DNA of 64,000 nucleotides from Brasenia schreberi. Lineage: Eukaryota > Streptophyta > Magnoliopsida > Nymphaeales > Cabombaceae. Where the stretch lies: positions 18,536,720-18,600,719 of the forward strand of contig JAYKKT010000086.1 in assembly GCA_036023115.1 (NCBI GenBank), written 5' to 3'. The position numbers and the translations under genes were made by a program. Positions 10,719-23,449 of the stretch are shown here, one piece after another (positions within the stretch are counted from its first letter, which is position 1; each line of letters opens with the position of its first letter). The notes beneath the pieces are model-generated. The model saw only the letters and a program-made list of their open reading frames with translations. It was not told where the DNA came from and searched no databases.

Positions 10719-12346
10719 TCAAGGGATCTTATGTTTTTCAGCATTCAGAATGAAGTTTTGATAACTCTGAGAAGCGTGGGCATATGAAACATAATTAGAA
10801 ATTGGATATCTTGCATATGAACACTTACCTTTGCGAACAACAATAGGAATCTCAAGGTCACTGTCCACTTGCACTTGAGGATCTGATTCAGGGGAAATCT
10901 CTTCAGCACATGATTCTTCTTGAGAGTACACAATCTTCCGCTGTCCTTTCTTGTATGTCAGAGTCTCTTTTGATTGTTGTGTTGTCTCACTCTGATGTTC
11001 AACTGTCTCATTATACTCCCCCTCACTAGGAACTAGTGGAAGGACAAAAGATGGAGTTGTAGTGGACTCCGTGGGAGGAGAGTAATAAGGAGTAAATTCA
11101 AAGAAAGTGACATCCATGAAAATATATAATTTTTTAAGCAGTGGGTCATAGCATTTGTATCCCTTTTGAGAGTTTGAATAGCCAAGAAAAATACACTTAT
11201 TGGATTTGACATCAAGTTTATCACGATTGGGAAGAGGGATATGTACAAAACAGGTACACCCAAAGATACGAGGAACGAGATGAAATGGTTTGGATGTTTT
11301 ATCACAACTATGAATAGGACTCTCCCTCTGAATGGTATTAATGGGCATTCTATTTATAAGATACACAACAATAAGGACAACTTCTCCCCAATAGAATTTT
11401 GAAACATTACTTTGAAGGAGAAGAGTTCTGGCTACTTCCAGAATATGACGATTCTTCTTTTCAGTAATACCATTCTGCTGAGGTGTATACGAACATGTAG
11501 TCTGATGAACAATTCCCTGTGCTTGTAAATAATTTTCTAACTGAGTCCCAATATATTCTCCCCCATTATCAGATCGAAGAATTTTAACAGAAGCATTGAA
11601 TTGAGTACAAATAAATTTATGCACAAGGGGAAAAATAGAGGAAACTTCAGACTTTGTTTTAATTAAGTAAACGATTGTAAGACGAGTACAATCATTAATG
11701 AAAGAGACAAAATACTTAGTACCAAACAAGGAGCTGACTGGACTTGGACCCCATACATCAGAGTGAATAAGTTCAAAAGGTTGAGATCGTCGAGAATCAC
11801 TTAAAGGATAAGATGCCCTTTGGTGTTTCCCAAGCTGACAGACTTCACATTCAAACTGAGATTTATTGGATTGGACTCTAAGTTTGAGAATAACATATGG
11901 AATTTTTGACACTGGAAGATTGACCGAGACGATAATGCCAAAGACGAAGATCTGCATCTTGAACAGGTGTTGCTGAAATGCTGTAAGAGGTTTAAGGCTG
12001 AGAATGATTTTCAAGAATGTATAATACTTTCTGTAATTTATCATGTCCAAAGATTTTTTCCGTCTTCATATCCTGAAATACACAACTAGTAGGATGAAAA
12101 GTTACACAACAATTCAAGGCACGAGTTAAAGAGCTCATTGAGAGAAGATTTATCGAAAAACTGGGAACATGATATACTGACGGTAAATCTGAAATACATA
12201 TAGGTACACTTCCCTGTCCAATCATGTAAGTGAAAGAACCATCTGCCAATTTAATTGGTGCCTGATCTTTAAGAGTCTTGTAAGCTGAAAAATAAGATAA
12301 TTCTCCTACCATATGATCTGTAGCCCCTGAATCAATTATCCAAGTT
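10719..12346 (-). pseudogene. Copia protease and integrase (left copy)
   Basis: The protease active-site block DSGATDHM lies at ~12340-12310, followed by GAG-pre-integrase with CEVCQLGKH (~11860) and the integrase core. The acidic triad is visible as HSDVWGP, RSDNGGEY and NGITEKKNR (~11790-11450). The open frame 12050-10719 is the longest in the element. The matching region of the right copy is broken by two 1-base deletions. Confidence 0.88.
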
Positions 12347-12466
12347 TTAGAGCGAGAAGGAGAGGAGTGGTTACCCTTTACGGTATGTTTAGCCTAAGCC
12401 ACTGTAGCTTGGGTGGAGGGAGAAGAGGATTTTCCAGAGAATCGTTGTTCAAGTCTTCTATTCTTT

Positions 12467-13410
12467 TTATAATCTCTTGAATTCCATCGGTGCGGGGAGT
12501 GGAAGTTTCTGCAGAATGAACTGAGGTAGTACGATTTCTATAGTAATCTGGTTTATCATGTAGTTCCCAACAATGATCTCTGGTATGACGCGATTTGCCA
12601 CAATGAGAGCAAACAAGTTTTTCTCTGTGATCTGAATTAAATTTACCACGGCTACGTCCACGACTCTGGTATCCCCCTCAGCCACGAAAATGAGAATTGT
12701 CTCCTCTTACTTGAAGAACATGTTGATCTGTACTAATAATATGATCTTTCTCAAGATTCCTATGACCTTCTTCTCTGATTAATAAAGAGTAAACAGTACC
12801 CAAGGAAGGAAGCTCTTCTCTGCTTAAGATATTCAGTTTTACTTATTCAAATTCGGGATTCACACCCCACAACAAATCAAATACTTTCTTCTTTTCAATC
12901 TTAGTGTTTCTTTCATTATAACAAGCAGAACACTTGATATTCGTATAGTAGAGTAGTTCATCTCAAAGTCCTCAAAGATCAACATAATATTCACTGATAG
13001 ACCGATTGGCTTGTTTGCACTTTTTGATTCTTTCCATTATCTCATATTCTTTTGCAACATTCTTTTTTCGGGAATAAGCCTCAGCTACTGCACACCAAAT
13101 CTCATAAGCAGATTCTAAGAATATAAAAGTTTTAGCAATAGATGGAATCATAGACTGTAGCAACCAAGATGATATCAATGCATCTTCTCTTTTCCAAGTA
13201 GGATAAAGAATGTCATGGGGCTCTGGAATTGGAATATGACCCATTAAATGTGCTCATCTCCCCCTTGCTACAATCGCAAGTTCCACAGATCTTGCCCATT
13301 CCATATAATTTCGACGATTTAGTTTAGTTGTTGTAATCTGAAGATTTTTTGTTTTGTCTAATAAACCAGATTGTTCGCGTGTATTAAAGGAACTGTCAAT
13401 ACCTTTACCT
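12467..13410 (-). pseudogene. Copia GAG region (left copy)
   Basis: The capsid-like part at 13244-12972 includes ALISSWLLQSMIPSIAK and YEIWCAVAEAYSRKKN, typical of plant Copia GAG (UBN2-like). A zinc-knuckle stretch around 12650-12560 reads CSHCGKSRHTRDHC (CX2CX4HX4C). Internal stops and frame changes separate the pieces. Confidence 0.8.
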
Positions 13411-14030
13411 TTGCCAGTCATTGATCAGAAAATCTGAAACACAACTTAATCAAGTCTGAAATCTGAATCTAGTACGTTGGCAAATCAGATGTGGAAGAGG
13501 TCTTCTTCAATGCATAAAAAGTAGAGGCTGAAAGTTATATCCTTGCAATGAAGATACCCAAAAAAATTTAGTTTTTTGACATACGTATCAGTCACACACA
13601 CTGATTTCAAACAAGGAAGTCTCTTGAATGGGGCAAGTCAATCAATATATATTTAAAGACGACTTGAAGCAGTCCACGTGATGCAACAAATAATCCAATA
13701 TGGGCCAACCGATTGAATCAATATCAACTATTCACTTGATTTTACCAAAAAAATGATTCACTATTGATCAATAGATCAATATGCTCCACCTGATTTTTCT
13801 TAACTTCACTCTTTCTAAAAAAATCTGAAATAATCCGATGCACAAATCGAATCTCTGAAATAATCAGATTCACAATGTGTATTGTTAAGTCTTCAAGGAT
13901 TCAATAGTAGATTCACGTTGATTGAATAACCCAAAATCGAATTTCTGTCCAAGTGCTTCTATAAAACACGTTTTTTACTGATTGTCTTCAGTCAAATCAC
14001 AAAAAAAATGCCAAACAGGCTCTGATACCG

Positions 14031-14324
14031 TGTTAGCATGAAAAATATTTATTAATCCAATAGAAATCACTTACAAAATACCGCAAATTGGAGGCATTCC
14101 TCCAATATGCCCAAGAGCTGGAAGTCGGCCCACTTGTGCTGCCGCCCTGCACCTTTTCTTCTTTTTTCTAACTAAACCCTAATCACCTATTAATACCCTA
14201 TCTAACTTAATTTCCTAATCTACCCCTAGTAAGTATTAACTATTTCTAAGATGACATAGGACTCAAAGTGACATGAATATGTATCTACACGACCCAGACT
14301 TTCATTACAAAGCTTTCCTTAACA
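14031..14324 (-). repeat. Copia 5' LTR (left copy)
   Basis: 294 bp, same termini as 8876-9161, next to the tRNA-Met primer site. This is the 5' LTR, so it would hold the element's promoter on the - strand. Confidence 0.95.
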
Positions 14325-14764
14325 ATTCATGTCTGAAACATTCCAGTTCTGCGTAATCTCAGTCGGTGCTTTTCTTGCCTACTATGATAGTTTTTGTTCA
14401 TTCACTTTCTGTCACTGGATATCATTGTGACTATTGTTAAATATGTTAGTCTTGATCATTTCAACCTGGCAAAATCTATAAAGATTTTGGGAAAAAGCCA
14501 TCTGTCTCAGAAAATCTCAGCAAAAACAACACAAAGTTAAGAATCTACCAAAACTAAGTGTATGTGGTAAATCCATAATTCTAGGACACTAGCAATTAGC
14601 TTTAGTTGCTAAAATAATCTTACCATATCCAGCTATTATTAACAATTTATGAATGATTAACTCTACAAATAAGGAATGAACATGAACTGGCACAATCATG
14701 TTATGCCCATGTACGCAAAAGTGCAAGATGAACAACCATGGTGCACTTCCCTTAAATTTTTTAA

Positions 14765-14890
14765 CAAATAAGTTTATTAAAAATCACCAAGGTGGTGCAC
14801 CAAATGTATCAAGAAGAAAGGTGGCATACATTGTGATTTGAACTCAACACCTCTCTCTTACCAAATGAGCTCTCTAACCAACTGAGCATT
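14765..14890 (-). mobile_element. tRNA-derived SINE-like element (left copy)
   Basis: The - strand shows a Pol III A box (GCTCAGTTGGTTAGAGAG, ~14888-14871) and a B box (GAGTTCAAATC, ~14849-14839) with near-tRNA spacing, then a short AT-rich body. No tRNA cloverleaf or CCA-type end is visible, so this is a SINE head, not a tRNA gene. No clear target duplication was found. Confidence 0.55.
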
Positions 14891-15887
14891 GATGAAATGC
14901 ACAAGAGAACGCCACAGGAACCCAATATGCTATAAGGATCCAACATGCTATACTTCAGCATCAGAAGAGCCAGAGAATGCTTGATGATATGCACAAGAGT
15001 ATGCCAACCAGAAGAGTAAAGATTGATGTGCTATTGCACTTTACCGGAACATCATCTACATATTTTAGCAACTAAAAGCAGCCGCTGAGAATGAAAACAA
15101 AGAAAAGGTGGAACCGTGATTTGTCATGATCATCCACTATCCATCTTCATACGTATGAGAGAGAGACACAAGTAGTGCAATTCTTCTTGGTGCTTAGCAG
15201 GAATAAATCTTATTTATCATGAGAAAAGACTAACAAAAATATCAAGAACTGAAGACAGCTTATTTTCTACCTCCATCAAAAGATGTATTCTTTACTACTT
15301 CAAACAAGTTTCTTGGTTGCAATTTCATTTATCATTACTTGCTTTTCTATTTGTGTGTGTTTGCATGGACAGAGGGGAGAGGGGTTTCTCTTGCCCTGTT
15401 CGCAGCCTTGAAGTTATCTAATGGTCGTTCTAACCCCTGCACAGGCACTTCCCTGAAATACCAGTAAAAGAAAGTGATGTGGTTGCTTGCTATCCAGATC
15501 CTTTTATGATAACGGAGATGGGATGCTACAACTGTCTTTCTCTGTTACCCAAAGAATAGGGTTTTACTACCTGATTTCTTCTTCATTTGAGGAACAGTGG
15601 CAGTGGCCATCCATCATCCCTTCTTTTGGCTTCTATCTTTTATTTTCTGTTTCTTTTTGGTTCCTCTTCTTCTGGGTAACAAAAGGAAAATATTTGTTCA
15701 CATTATCGTTTGAAGATCTGTGGATGGAGCTCATAGTTTGCACTTTGATATGATTGTTGCCATATGTTCCTTTTCATGTGCATTCTGATAATTTATTGGG
15801 TGATTCTGCACTACTCTTTTGGGCTAATATGGAATGCGGAACTCTGGCATAACTTTCCATTAATCAGGTAATATAATTTTGGTGCAG

Positions 15888-15953
15888 GACCAACAATGCA
15901 GGGAGCTTTCTCAGCGTCATGTGTCTAAGAGAGCTAAGAGACTGAAGATGAAG
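15888..15953 (+). CDS. UTP21: UTP21 exon 9 (left copy)
   Basis: 66 nt, phase 0, between GGTGCAG and GTAAGG. Reads DQQCRELSQRHVSKRAKRLK then MK, a basic linker between blades. Residues 346-367. Confidence 0.92.
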
Positions 15954-17750
15954 GTAAGGACATGGACCAAAGGTTTCACATAACATAATCCATTGTTGGC
16001 TTTTGTGCAATATCCATCTAAGGACAATTTTCTGTAAAGTTGCTAGACAGCTCTGAACTGATTCCTAAAGCTCTGGTTGGGGTCAGAATGAAGTTGTCAG
16101 TAAAAAAGAAGAGGCAAATTTTACAAGAAGCTTTTTTTTTAGAACTTTTTTTTTGCTGTGAATACTTATAACTGACAACTGTTTTCTGAACGACAGTGAA
16201 GCTCGTGTTATACTGTTATGGTGTTTGGGGCTAATTTCTCTAGTACTCTCATAAGAACTATAATTTTACATGGTAAAGTTTCTCAAGAGACGATTCTGTT
16301 ATTCCACTTGAATTTGGTTAACAACTTATTAAGATTTCATATGGTATTATCCAACATGCTAAATGCGTAATAAATACGAAGACAATAATTGGGAAAACAA
16401 TGTCAAGACAGAAAATATCTAGTATACTATATGGAATATGATCAAGAATGAAGTCAAACTCAGATGTTTTGTAGAAAACCTTACATTATTGAGTAAAATC
16501 AGCTCATGAGTGAGCAGAAAAAGAAACATATACATGTAAATGTCAATTTGCAAAGAAAACAAACCTTTTCTCCATTGAAAATAAAAAGTAAAATCAGTCC
16601 ACATAAAGAAAGGCATTTATCCCCATGCATAGGGCACTTGCTAGCAAAATTAGATTTGATCAAGTGGTTAGCTTAGCCTTTGTGGGTCATGTTTGCCTAG
16701 GACTTGATCAATTTGACATGATTTTATGGCCTAAGCATGTTGTATATATTAACTACATCTAAAGTTCTTTAGTTAATATCTCTTTTAGTGTTAGTTTTAG
16801 TGTTATACAGTAAGAATGACACTTTACCCGCACATTGGTCGCTTTTGTCATTTAAACCTACTTTACAGCCATCTCCCTTTTCTCGCTTTCTTGTTCCACT
16901 TGTCGAAGGTTGTCTTGGCCATCTTTATCCATCACTACCTTTTCTTTGAAGCACATCACTCTACCACCATCCCACTCTCAATTTGCTGCCGACCATCAAC
17001 CACAGATAAAACCAATCTTTATTCATCTCAAATTTGGATTTTCCTTCCACCTTACTGTTGTGAATCCTGCTGTCACTGTCACCTCCTATGTCACTTGCAC
17101 CCTTGTTGGGACTCTTGAAGGAGTTCCCACTCTCATCGCCAGATATCATGTGTTGGGCCACCCGCTGCAGCATGAGGGGGGGGGGGGGGGCAATAGGGTT
17201 TGAGTAAGAAAAAAGATGACCATTGTATTTATAACGGACTCTCTCTATATATATACATAGTGTGTGTGCATCACTAGGAAAAATGTCATGTATACTCCAG
17301 TGCAATGTTCTAATACTTTGGGACTCCCGTGCTTCATTTAGGACATCCTAATCATAGATATTTACAAATGCCCAAACCCCACGGAATGTATAATGTATTT
17401 ATTGGGTTTAATAAGCTCGAAAGGTACGGCTGTTTTTTTTGCACACATTATTCAACAGTGTAAAACGTAAAATCTCCTCTTTGTATATATATCTTTCATG
17501 ATCCTGATCTGAGCAGGTGTTAGTGGATTCATCAACAGCATTATCTAGTTGAAATGTACAGATCAAAGGCCTAATCTACTATCATGTTCAAAGTTAGGAC
17601 CCTGAACGGTGAGGTGTGGTGGGGATTCATTGAAACCCTGATTTGGCTCATGAACAATCATGAAGTAATTTCATTTGTTTATTGTCCTTGGTCAGGTTGT
17701 TGGTTCTCTTCCGTCATGTTGCTTAGCACCAACGTTTCTGTTATTTTCAG
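15954..17750 (+). other. UTP21 intron 9 (left copy)
   Basis: 1.8 kb with no gene-like reading frame. It holds a pure G run of 15 near 17175 (13 in the right copy) and short AT tracts. The open frames at 16816-17203 are low-complexity and match nothing I know. Confidence 0.7.
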
Positions 17751-17793
17751 GAAGAAGAAATCAAATTAAATCCAGTCATTTCATTTGATTGTG
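17751..17793 (+). CDS. UTP21: UTP21 exon 10 (left copy)
   Basis: 43 nt after TTTTCAG. Reads EEEIKLNPVISFDC plus the first base of a split Ala, with donor GTATGG. Residues 368-381. Confidence 0.9.
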
Positions 17794-18226
17794 GTATGGT
17801 TCTTTTGACATTTGTATCATTCTGGATTTATATAACCAAGGTTATCTGTATTTGGTCCAGCATCTGAGTCCTTTACTTTCACTTTTTTCTTTTCTCATTT
17901 GTCAAGGAACTTTTATACCAGCTTGCCAGATAGTGTACATTTTTCTTCTTATGCATCTGCTTTTCTTTAGACTTGGAATTTGCCAACATCCAACCTTCTT
18001 GTCTTCCATTCTAACTTATACATGTAATATTTTCAGGCTATGTAAAATCTGAAGGATTTTAACTTATAGCCCTTCATATTGTCAGCCACCAAGTAATCTC
18101 ATGCCATGTTTCATGATGCTTGTTGTTGACTTAACCATGGTTTAAATTTGGTAATCTAGTAGAAGAGCAAAATTATGTGAACTTATTTTCTGTCTTAACT
18201 TCTTATGCCAAAAAATTCGGACGTAG

Positions 18227-18366
18227 CTGAAATCCGTGAGCGCGACTGGTGTAATGTTGTTACCTGCCACATGGATACACCTCGGGCATATGTGTGGCGT
18301 CTTCAAAATTTTGTGCTTGGAGAACATATACTCTCACCAAGCCCTGATCGTCCAACACCAGTTAAG
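18227..18366 (+). CDS. UTP21: UTP21 exon 11 (left copy)
   Basis: 140 nt after ACGTAG. Completes Ala382 and reads EIRERDWCNVVTCHMDTPRA then YVWRLQNFVLGEHILSPSP, before GTATGT. EIRERDWCNVVT is a UTP21 signature block. Residues 382-428. Confidence 0.93.
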
Positions 18367-18473
18367 GTATGTGCTTGTTTTCCTTCTTTTTGATTTTCTT
18401 TTTTCGGGTGGGTGGGGTGAGGTGGGTTATACAGAATTATCCCAGCCTGACCTAAACTAGATCTAGTAGGCTT

Positions 18474-21400
18474 TACAACAACTACGACAACTAAGCCTCA
18501 TACTAAATGGGGTCAGCTACATGAATTCTTTGTTTCCACAGCCCTATAATGTGCCATGCTAGCAGTTAACTCAATATAAACTAGATCATTCTTTATTGTT
18601 TCTTTCCAACACTTTTGTGGTCGTCCTCTTCTTCTTTTAATATTTTCACAATCTAGTTTTTCGTATCTTCTTACATGAGCATCCTTGGGTCGTCTTTCTA
18701 CATTTCCAAACCATCTTAAGCGATGTTCTCTCATTTTGTCCTCTATTGGTGCTACTCCCAATTTGTTTCTAATAACCTCATTATGTATATGATCTTTCCT
18801 TGTGTGACCACTCATCCATCTCAACATCTTCATTTCTGCCACCGACATCTTTTGTATATATTGATGATTAACTACCCAACACTCATAACCATAAAATATG
18901 ACATGTCTAATTATTGCTCTATAATATTTACCTTTTACCTTTAATGGTATCTTAATGTCATAAAGAATACCTGATGCTCCTCTCTATTTTAACCAACCTG
19001 CATTAATGCGATGCGTAACATCTCAATCAATTCTTCCATTACTCTGAAAAATTGATCCTAAGTATTTAAAACTTTCCTTTTGGGGATGTAATGTGTGCCA
19101 TTCCATATATTATGTCTTTGTTCTACTAAGTCGGAAACCTTTACTTTCTAATGTTTTTCTCCACAGTTCTAATTTTCTATTAACTTTTTCCTTAGACTCC
19201 TACACTAACACAATATCATCTTCAATTAACATACACCAAGGTACATCATCTTGAATATGTTTTGTTAACTCATCAATCACCATTATAAATAAGTATGGAC
19301 TTAAAGTTGATCCTTGATGTAATATTAACTTTAAAGTAGTTGTCATTCCTTCGTGAGTCCTCACACATGTTTTTGTGCCATCGTACATGTCTCTTATAAG
19401 GTTAATGTATATCGATGTGTTACTTCTTTTTTTCAAGGTTCTTCGAAGAACATCCCTTGGTACCCTATCATAAGTTTTTCTAGATCAATAAATATCATGT
19501 GAAGGTCTTTGTTTTTTCTGTAAAATGTTCATAAGATGTCTCAAAAGGTGAATCGCTTTAATGTGATACCTCTTTTTTCTAAGGTTCTCCAAAGAACATC
19601 TCTTGGTAAGGTCTTTCTTTTTTGCTCTAAAATGTTCATAAGATGTTTCAAAAGGTGAATAGTTTCAATAGTAGATCTTCATGTCATGAATCCAAATTGG
19701 TTCTATTTTGTACTTGATACTTATCTTAACCTACATTCGATAATTCTTTCCCATAATTAACTTGATACCCCGATAATTTGGACAATTATGAATGTGTCCC
19801 TTGTTCTTGTATATGGGTATAAGTGTACTCGCTCTTCGTTCCTCGAGCATCTTTTGGTTTCTCCATATTTCATTAAATAGTGTTGTGAGTTTGTCCCAGT
19901 ATTGTCTGACGCGTATCGTATTGTATCATATCGTACTTTAATATTAAAAAAATAGAAAAATATTTAAAAAATCAAGAAAAATTAGTAAAAATCCGAAAAA
20001 AATCCAAAAAAATCAGGAAAAATCTGGTAATTGCTTTGAATTCATATAATATAAAGTTTAATACATATTGAGCATTCAACATTGAATAATTGCATCCAAA
20101 TTTACATATTTTGAAGCAAAAAATGAAATACATTTACATTTTACATATTGTAAATTTGTATCAGGATCATTAACTAAATAATCTTCATTGTCTCCTTGAT
20201 GAAGATTCATAGTTTCTCATCACCTTTTGCTTCAAAATCAAAATCTTCGTCTCCTTCATGATGTTGTTGCACTCCTTTCAAATTAATCCATGTAATGCCT
20301 TCTTCGGTTAGGAGTGCATTTTCTTCATTATCTTCCATAATCTACTCATGTAATATATCAAAATTAACAAATTGCTATCTTTGTACATGTAGTTGTCATA
20401 TTTGCTAATTTTCATATGTGAGTAAAACGCTGAGCTCCATTTCTTTGATTATTGAGTCTATGACACCTCAATGATGTGATGTTACTTGATGATTTTCTCT
20501 TTTTCTCTTACTGGAGACTAGCTTTTTAACTAATGCTTGAGTTCCATTTCTCACTTCACAGACTGAGTTAAGCCTCACACACGTTGATCATGTTCAACTC
20601 AATGGAAGTCATATAAGGTGAACCCTAAAATAATGAAGTTGAGAAATGTCCACTCAACGAATCGAGACAACCAAATTGTTCTTCGTTGTTTGCGATTTTA
20701 TGAAATTAGAAATTGGTAACTGAAATATACCTAAAAGTTGGCAACAGAAAGGGAAATGATTTTGTCACAATTTTTATTTGTTAATAAATTATTCTTATTC
20801 AATAAATAAAATTATAAACCTTAATTTTCATGTTACATACACAGCTTGCAATCCCAAACAGATGCCTTGGAGAGAAGTGAAGAGAGGCCAGAAACCTGAT
20901 TTTTTTTTGTTCTTTTTTGGGCGTATGATACGAGCGACACGGGCCATATCATACGATACGGTGTCGTGTCGTATCGTATCATACAATACAACACGATAAC
21001 TTTATCATACGATATAGGTTACTCTATCATATCGTAACTTCCCATGATACGTACCGTACCATACGATACGGTGCAATACGGATAACACTTGTTTGTCCTA
21101 GGATTTTCCAAACTTCTATAGGAATATTGTCTGGTCCTACAGATTTATCACCCTTGATGTGTTTAAGAGCTTCTTTGACTTTATTCTTTTGAATACATCG
21201 GTATAAATTGTGGCTTAAATACTTTTTTGATTTGACTAACTCTCCTAAGCTAATACTAACATTTTTATTTTCATTAAAAAGCTTATAAAAATAGTTTTCT
21301 CATCTATTTTGTATATCATCATTTACCACTAAAATTTTCTCATCCTCGTCTTTTATACATCTAACAAAATTAAGATCCTTAGTTTTCTTATCTCTAGACC

Positions 21401-22945
21401 TAGCTATCTTAAAAATATCTCTTTTACCCTCTTTTGAGTTGAGTTTTTTTATATAAATCCTCTCAAATTTTAATTTTTTCTTCACTGACAGTCTTTTTCA
21501 CTTCTTTCTTTGCTTTCTTATAAGCCTCTAAAGTTTCACTAGTCTTTTTAGCATAATATAATTTGTAACATGCCCTCTTTGCCTTGATTTTATCTTATAC
21601 CACTTCACTCAACCACCAAGCTTCTTTTTGCGTCGGTACACCTACCTTAGATTCACATAACACATCCTTCTCCACTTTCCTAATTTGTATAGCCATATTA
21701 TTCTACATATCAGAAAGTGTACCAACATAATTCAAAACATGTTCGTGAAGGACTTTTTGTTTAAATACACCTTCTTTCTCACTTTTGAGGTTCCACCATT
21801 TAGTCCGAATAGTTCGATGCACTCTTTTCTTCTTTGTCAACATTTTTATCTGTAAATCCATAATTAAAAGTCGATATTGGGTGGTTAAAATTTCTCTTAG
21901 AATTACCTTACAATCTTTATAACACGATCTATCTTTTTTTCTAAAATAAAATAATCAATTTGTGTTTGTGATAAGCCACTCTTATAAGTAATTAAATGTT
22001 CATCTCGTTTTTTGAAGATTGTATTGACTATAAAAAGATCAAATGCCATAACAAAATTTAAAATCTCTCTACCTTCCTCATTTATATCCCAAAACCAAAG
22101 TTTCCATGAATACCTTGATATCCTAATGCCTCTTTATCGACATGTTCATTTAAGTCTCCTCCTAAACAAATATATTTCTTTATGGAATTCTTTGAATCAA
22201 CTTATCCAACTCTTCCCAAAAAACCATCTATATACTATCTTCTAGTCCTACATAGTATGCATAAGCACAAACTATATTCAAAACCTCTACTCCTAGCACT
22301 AATTTCAACGTTATGATTCAATCACCATATCGTTGTATGTCTACTACACTATCCTTTAAATCTTTATTTATTATAATACCAACTCCGTTTTGACCATTTT
22401 TCTTTCTTGAATACCATAATTTGAAATGTGTATCAATCTCTTTTGCTTTTTCTCCAACCCACTTTGTCTCTTGTAAACATAGGATATGAATCTTTCTCCG
22501 AATCATAGTATCTACCACCTTCATTAGTGTACTGCACAATATTCCAATATTCAAAATTTCTAAGAACCAATACAAATCTTATTATCTAGTACTAGCTTCC
22601 TTACCCCCCGCATACGTCCATATGAAAAATGCGGAGACCCTTCGTGCAATTTGTTCACTACATTCGGGCGATAATGTAGCGGGACTAACTTCTTTACCAA
22701 CACCCATCCATCATGTGAGAACCCTCTTTGTAGTTGATCCACTACATCTGGGCAAAAATGTAGAGGCCCTTGCTTACTTTCCAATGCATTCGGGTTTCGT
22801 AGTGTCACTAAGAGGGAATGCCCCAACGCAATGCTCATAATTTGTATAATCCATGGTATAAAAATCCGACCAAGTTTTACGCTGGATGTCGAAAGCCTAA
22901 CACAACCCTCCTTTATCCTAGCTTGAGACCGGCCATGCAAGGGTG
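18474..22945 (-). mobile_element. Near-full-length decayed RTE LINE (left copy)
   Basis: Coding is on the - strand, with the 3' end at 18474 (CAA/CGA-type tail and the AAATGGGGTCAGCTAC signature). In order: a 5' leader (~22945-22580); APE endonuclease (22575-22318, IHILCLQETKW and GVGIIINKDL); the linker KDLNFVRCIKDED (~21350); RT (to 19200, with ISLQGS-like LHQGSTLSPYLF); and the C-terminal LRWFGNVERRPKDAHVRR segment (18848-18513). The RT catalytic motif reads IEDD, not the usual F/YADD. Many stops are present. Subtracting the 19897-21090 insertion leaves about 3.3 kb, the normal RTE length. Located in UTP21 intron 11. Confidence 0.88.
19889..21098. mobile_element. hAT-like non-autonomous element inside the RTE LINE (left copy)
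   Basis: 19897-21090 interrupts the LINE RT between the WKILG and KLTTLFNEIW segments. Both sides carry GTTTGTCC (19889-19896 and 21091-21098), an 8-bp target duplication. The termini are imperfect inverted repeats, (C/A)AGTRTTRTCYG, followed by TATCG-rich sequence such as CGTATCGTAT. 8-bp duplications and AGTG-type ends point to hAT. No transposase frame is seen in its 1.2 kb. Confidence 0.72.
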
Positions 22946-23449
22946 ATCCCTTTAATACAAATGAATTATGAAGTAGTTAGCATACCATTTGGTCTATAGT
23001 TGTTCCTTCATCCATAGCTGGTTGCACAATTTAATTTTGTGGATTCTGCACCGTCTTGGGTTTTGACCTACTCACCTTTACGATCATAATGTTGTGCATT
23101 AGCTTAGCTTAACCGAATCTGGTAAAAAATTCAGTTGATTGACATGCTGGGTCTTGTTAGGTCATGACCTGCCCACCTTTTGCGATCAGGTGCATGTCGT
23201 ACATGGGCTAACTCACTGATTCACCCATATTTGGATGGTTGAATTGATTGACATGACATCCCTACTCCATTTGTGCGTGTGAGCGTGTGATTGTCATAGA
23301 GTGCTTGTGCATGTGCATGTGTATGCTGCATGTCACATGTTTCGGAAATGGTGCCATGCTTTCACTGTTTATGAGAAAAACTTATAAAGTACTAAAAACG
23401 CAGACATATCACGACATTTATACATGATCAAGAATTTTCAGATGCTAAA

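Larger units (their letters stand above)
8871..14329 (-). mobile_element. Ty1/copia LTR retrotransposon, left copy
   Basis: Element 8876-14324 with 5-bp target duplications ATTCA at 8871-8875 and 14325-14329. LTRs run 8876-9161 and 14031-14324, TG...CA ended. On the - strand the primer site next to the 5' LTR is GGTATCAGAGCC (14018-14029), complementary to initiator-Met tRNA. A purine tract AAGGGGGAG lies at 9162-9170. The order GAG, protease, integrase, RT, RNase H defines Copia. Stops and frameshifts make it non-autonomous. The two LTRs differ by about seven substitutions and one ~8-bp indel. It lies antisense in UTP21 intron 8. Confidence 0.95.

Noticed and set aside
14820..14890. Possible tRNA gene on the - strand
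   Set aside because: A and B boxes exist but acceptor and anticodon stems do not pair, so a SINE head is the better reading.
16816..17305. Three ~100-codon open frames in UTP21 intron 9
   Set aside because: Low-complexity His/Cys/Ser-rich products on both strands, cut by the G run, no family match.
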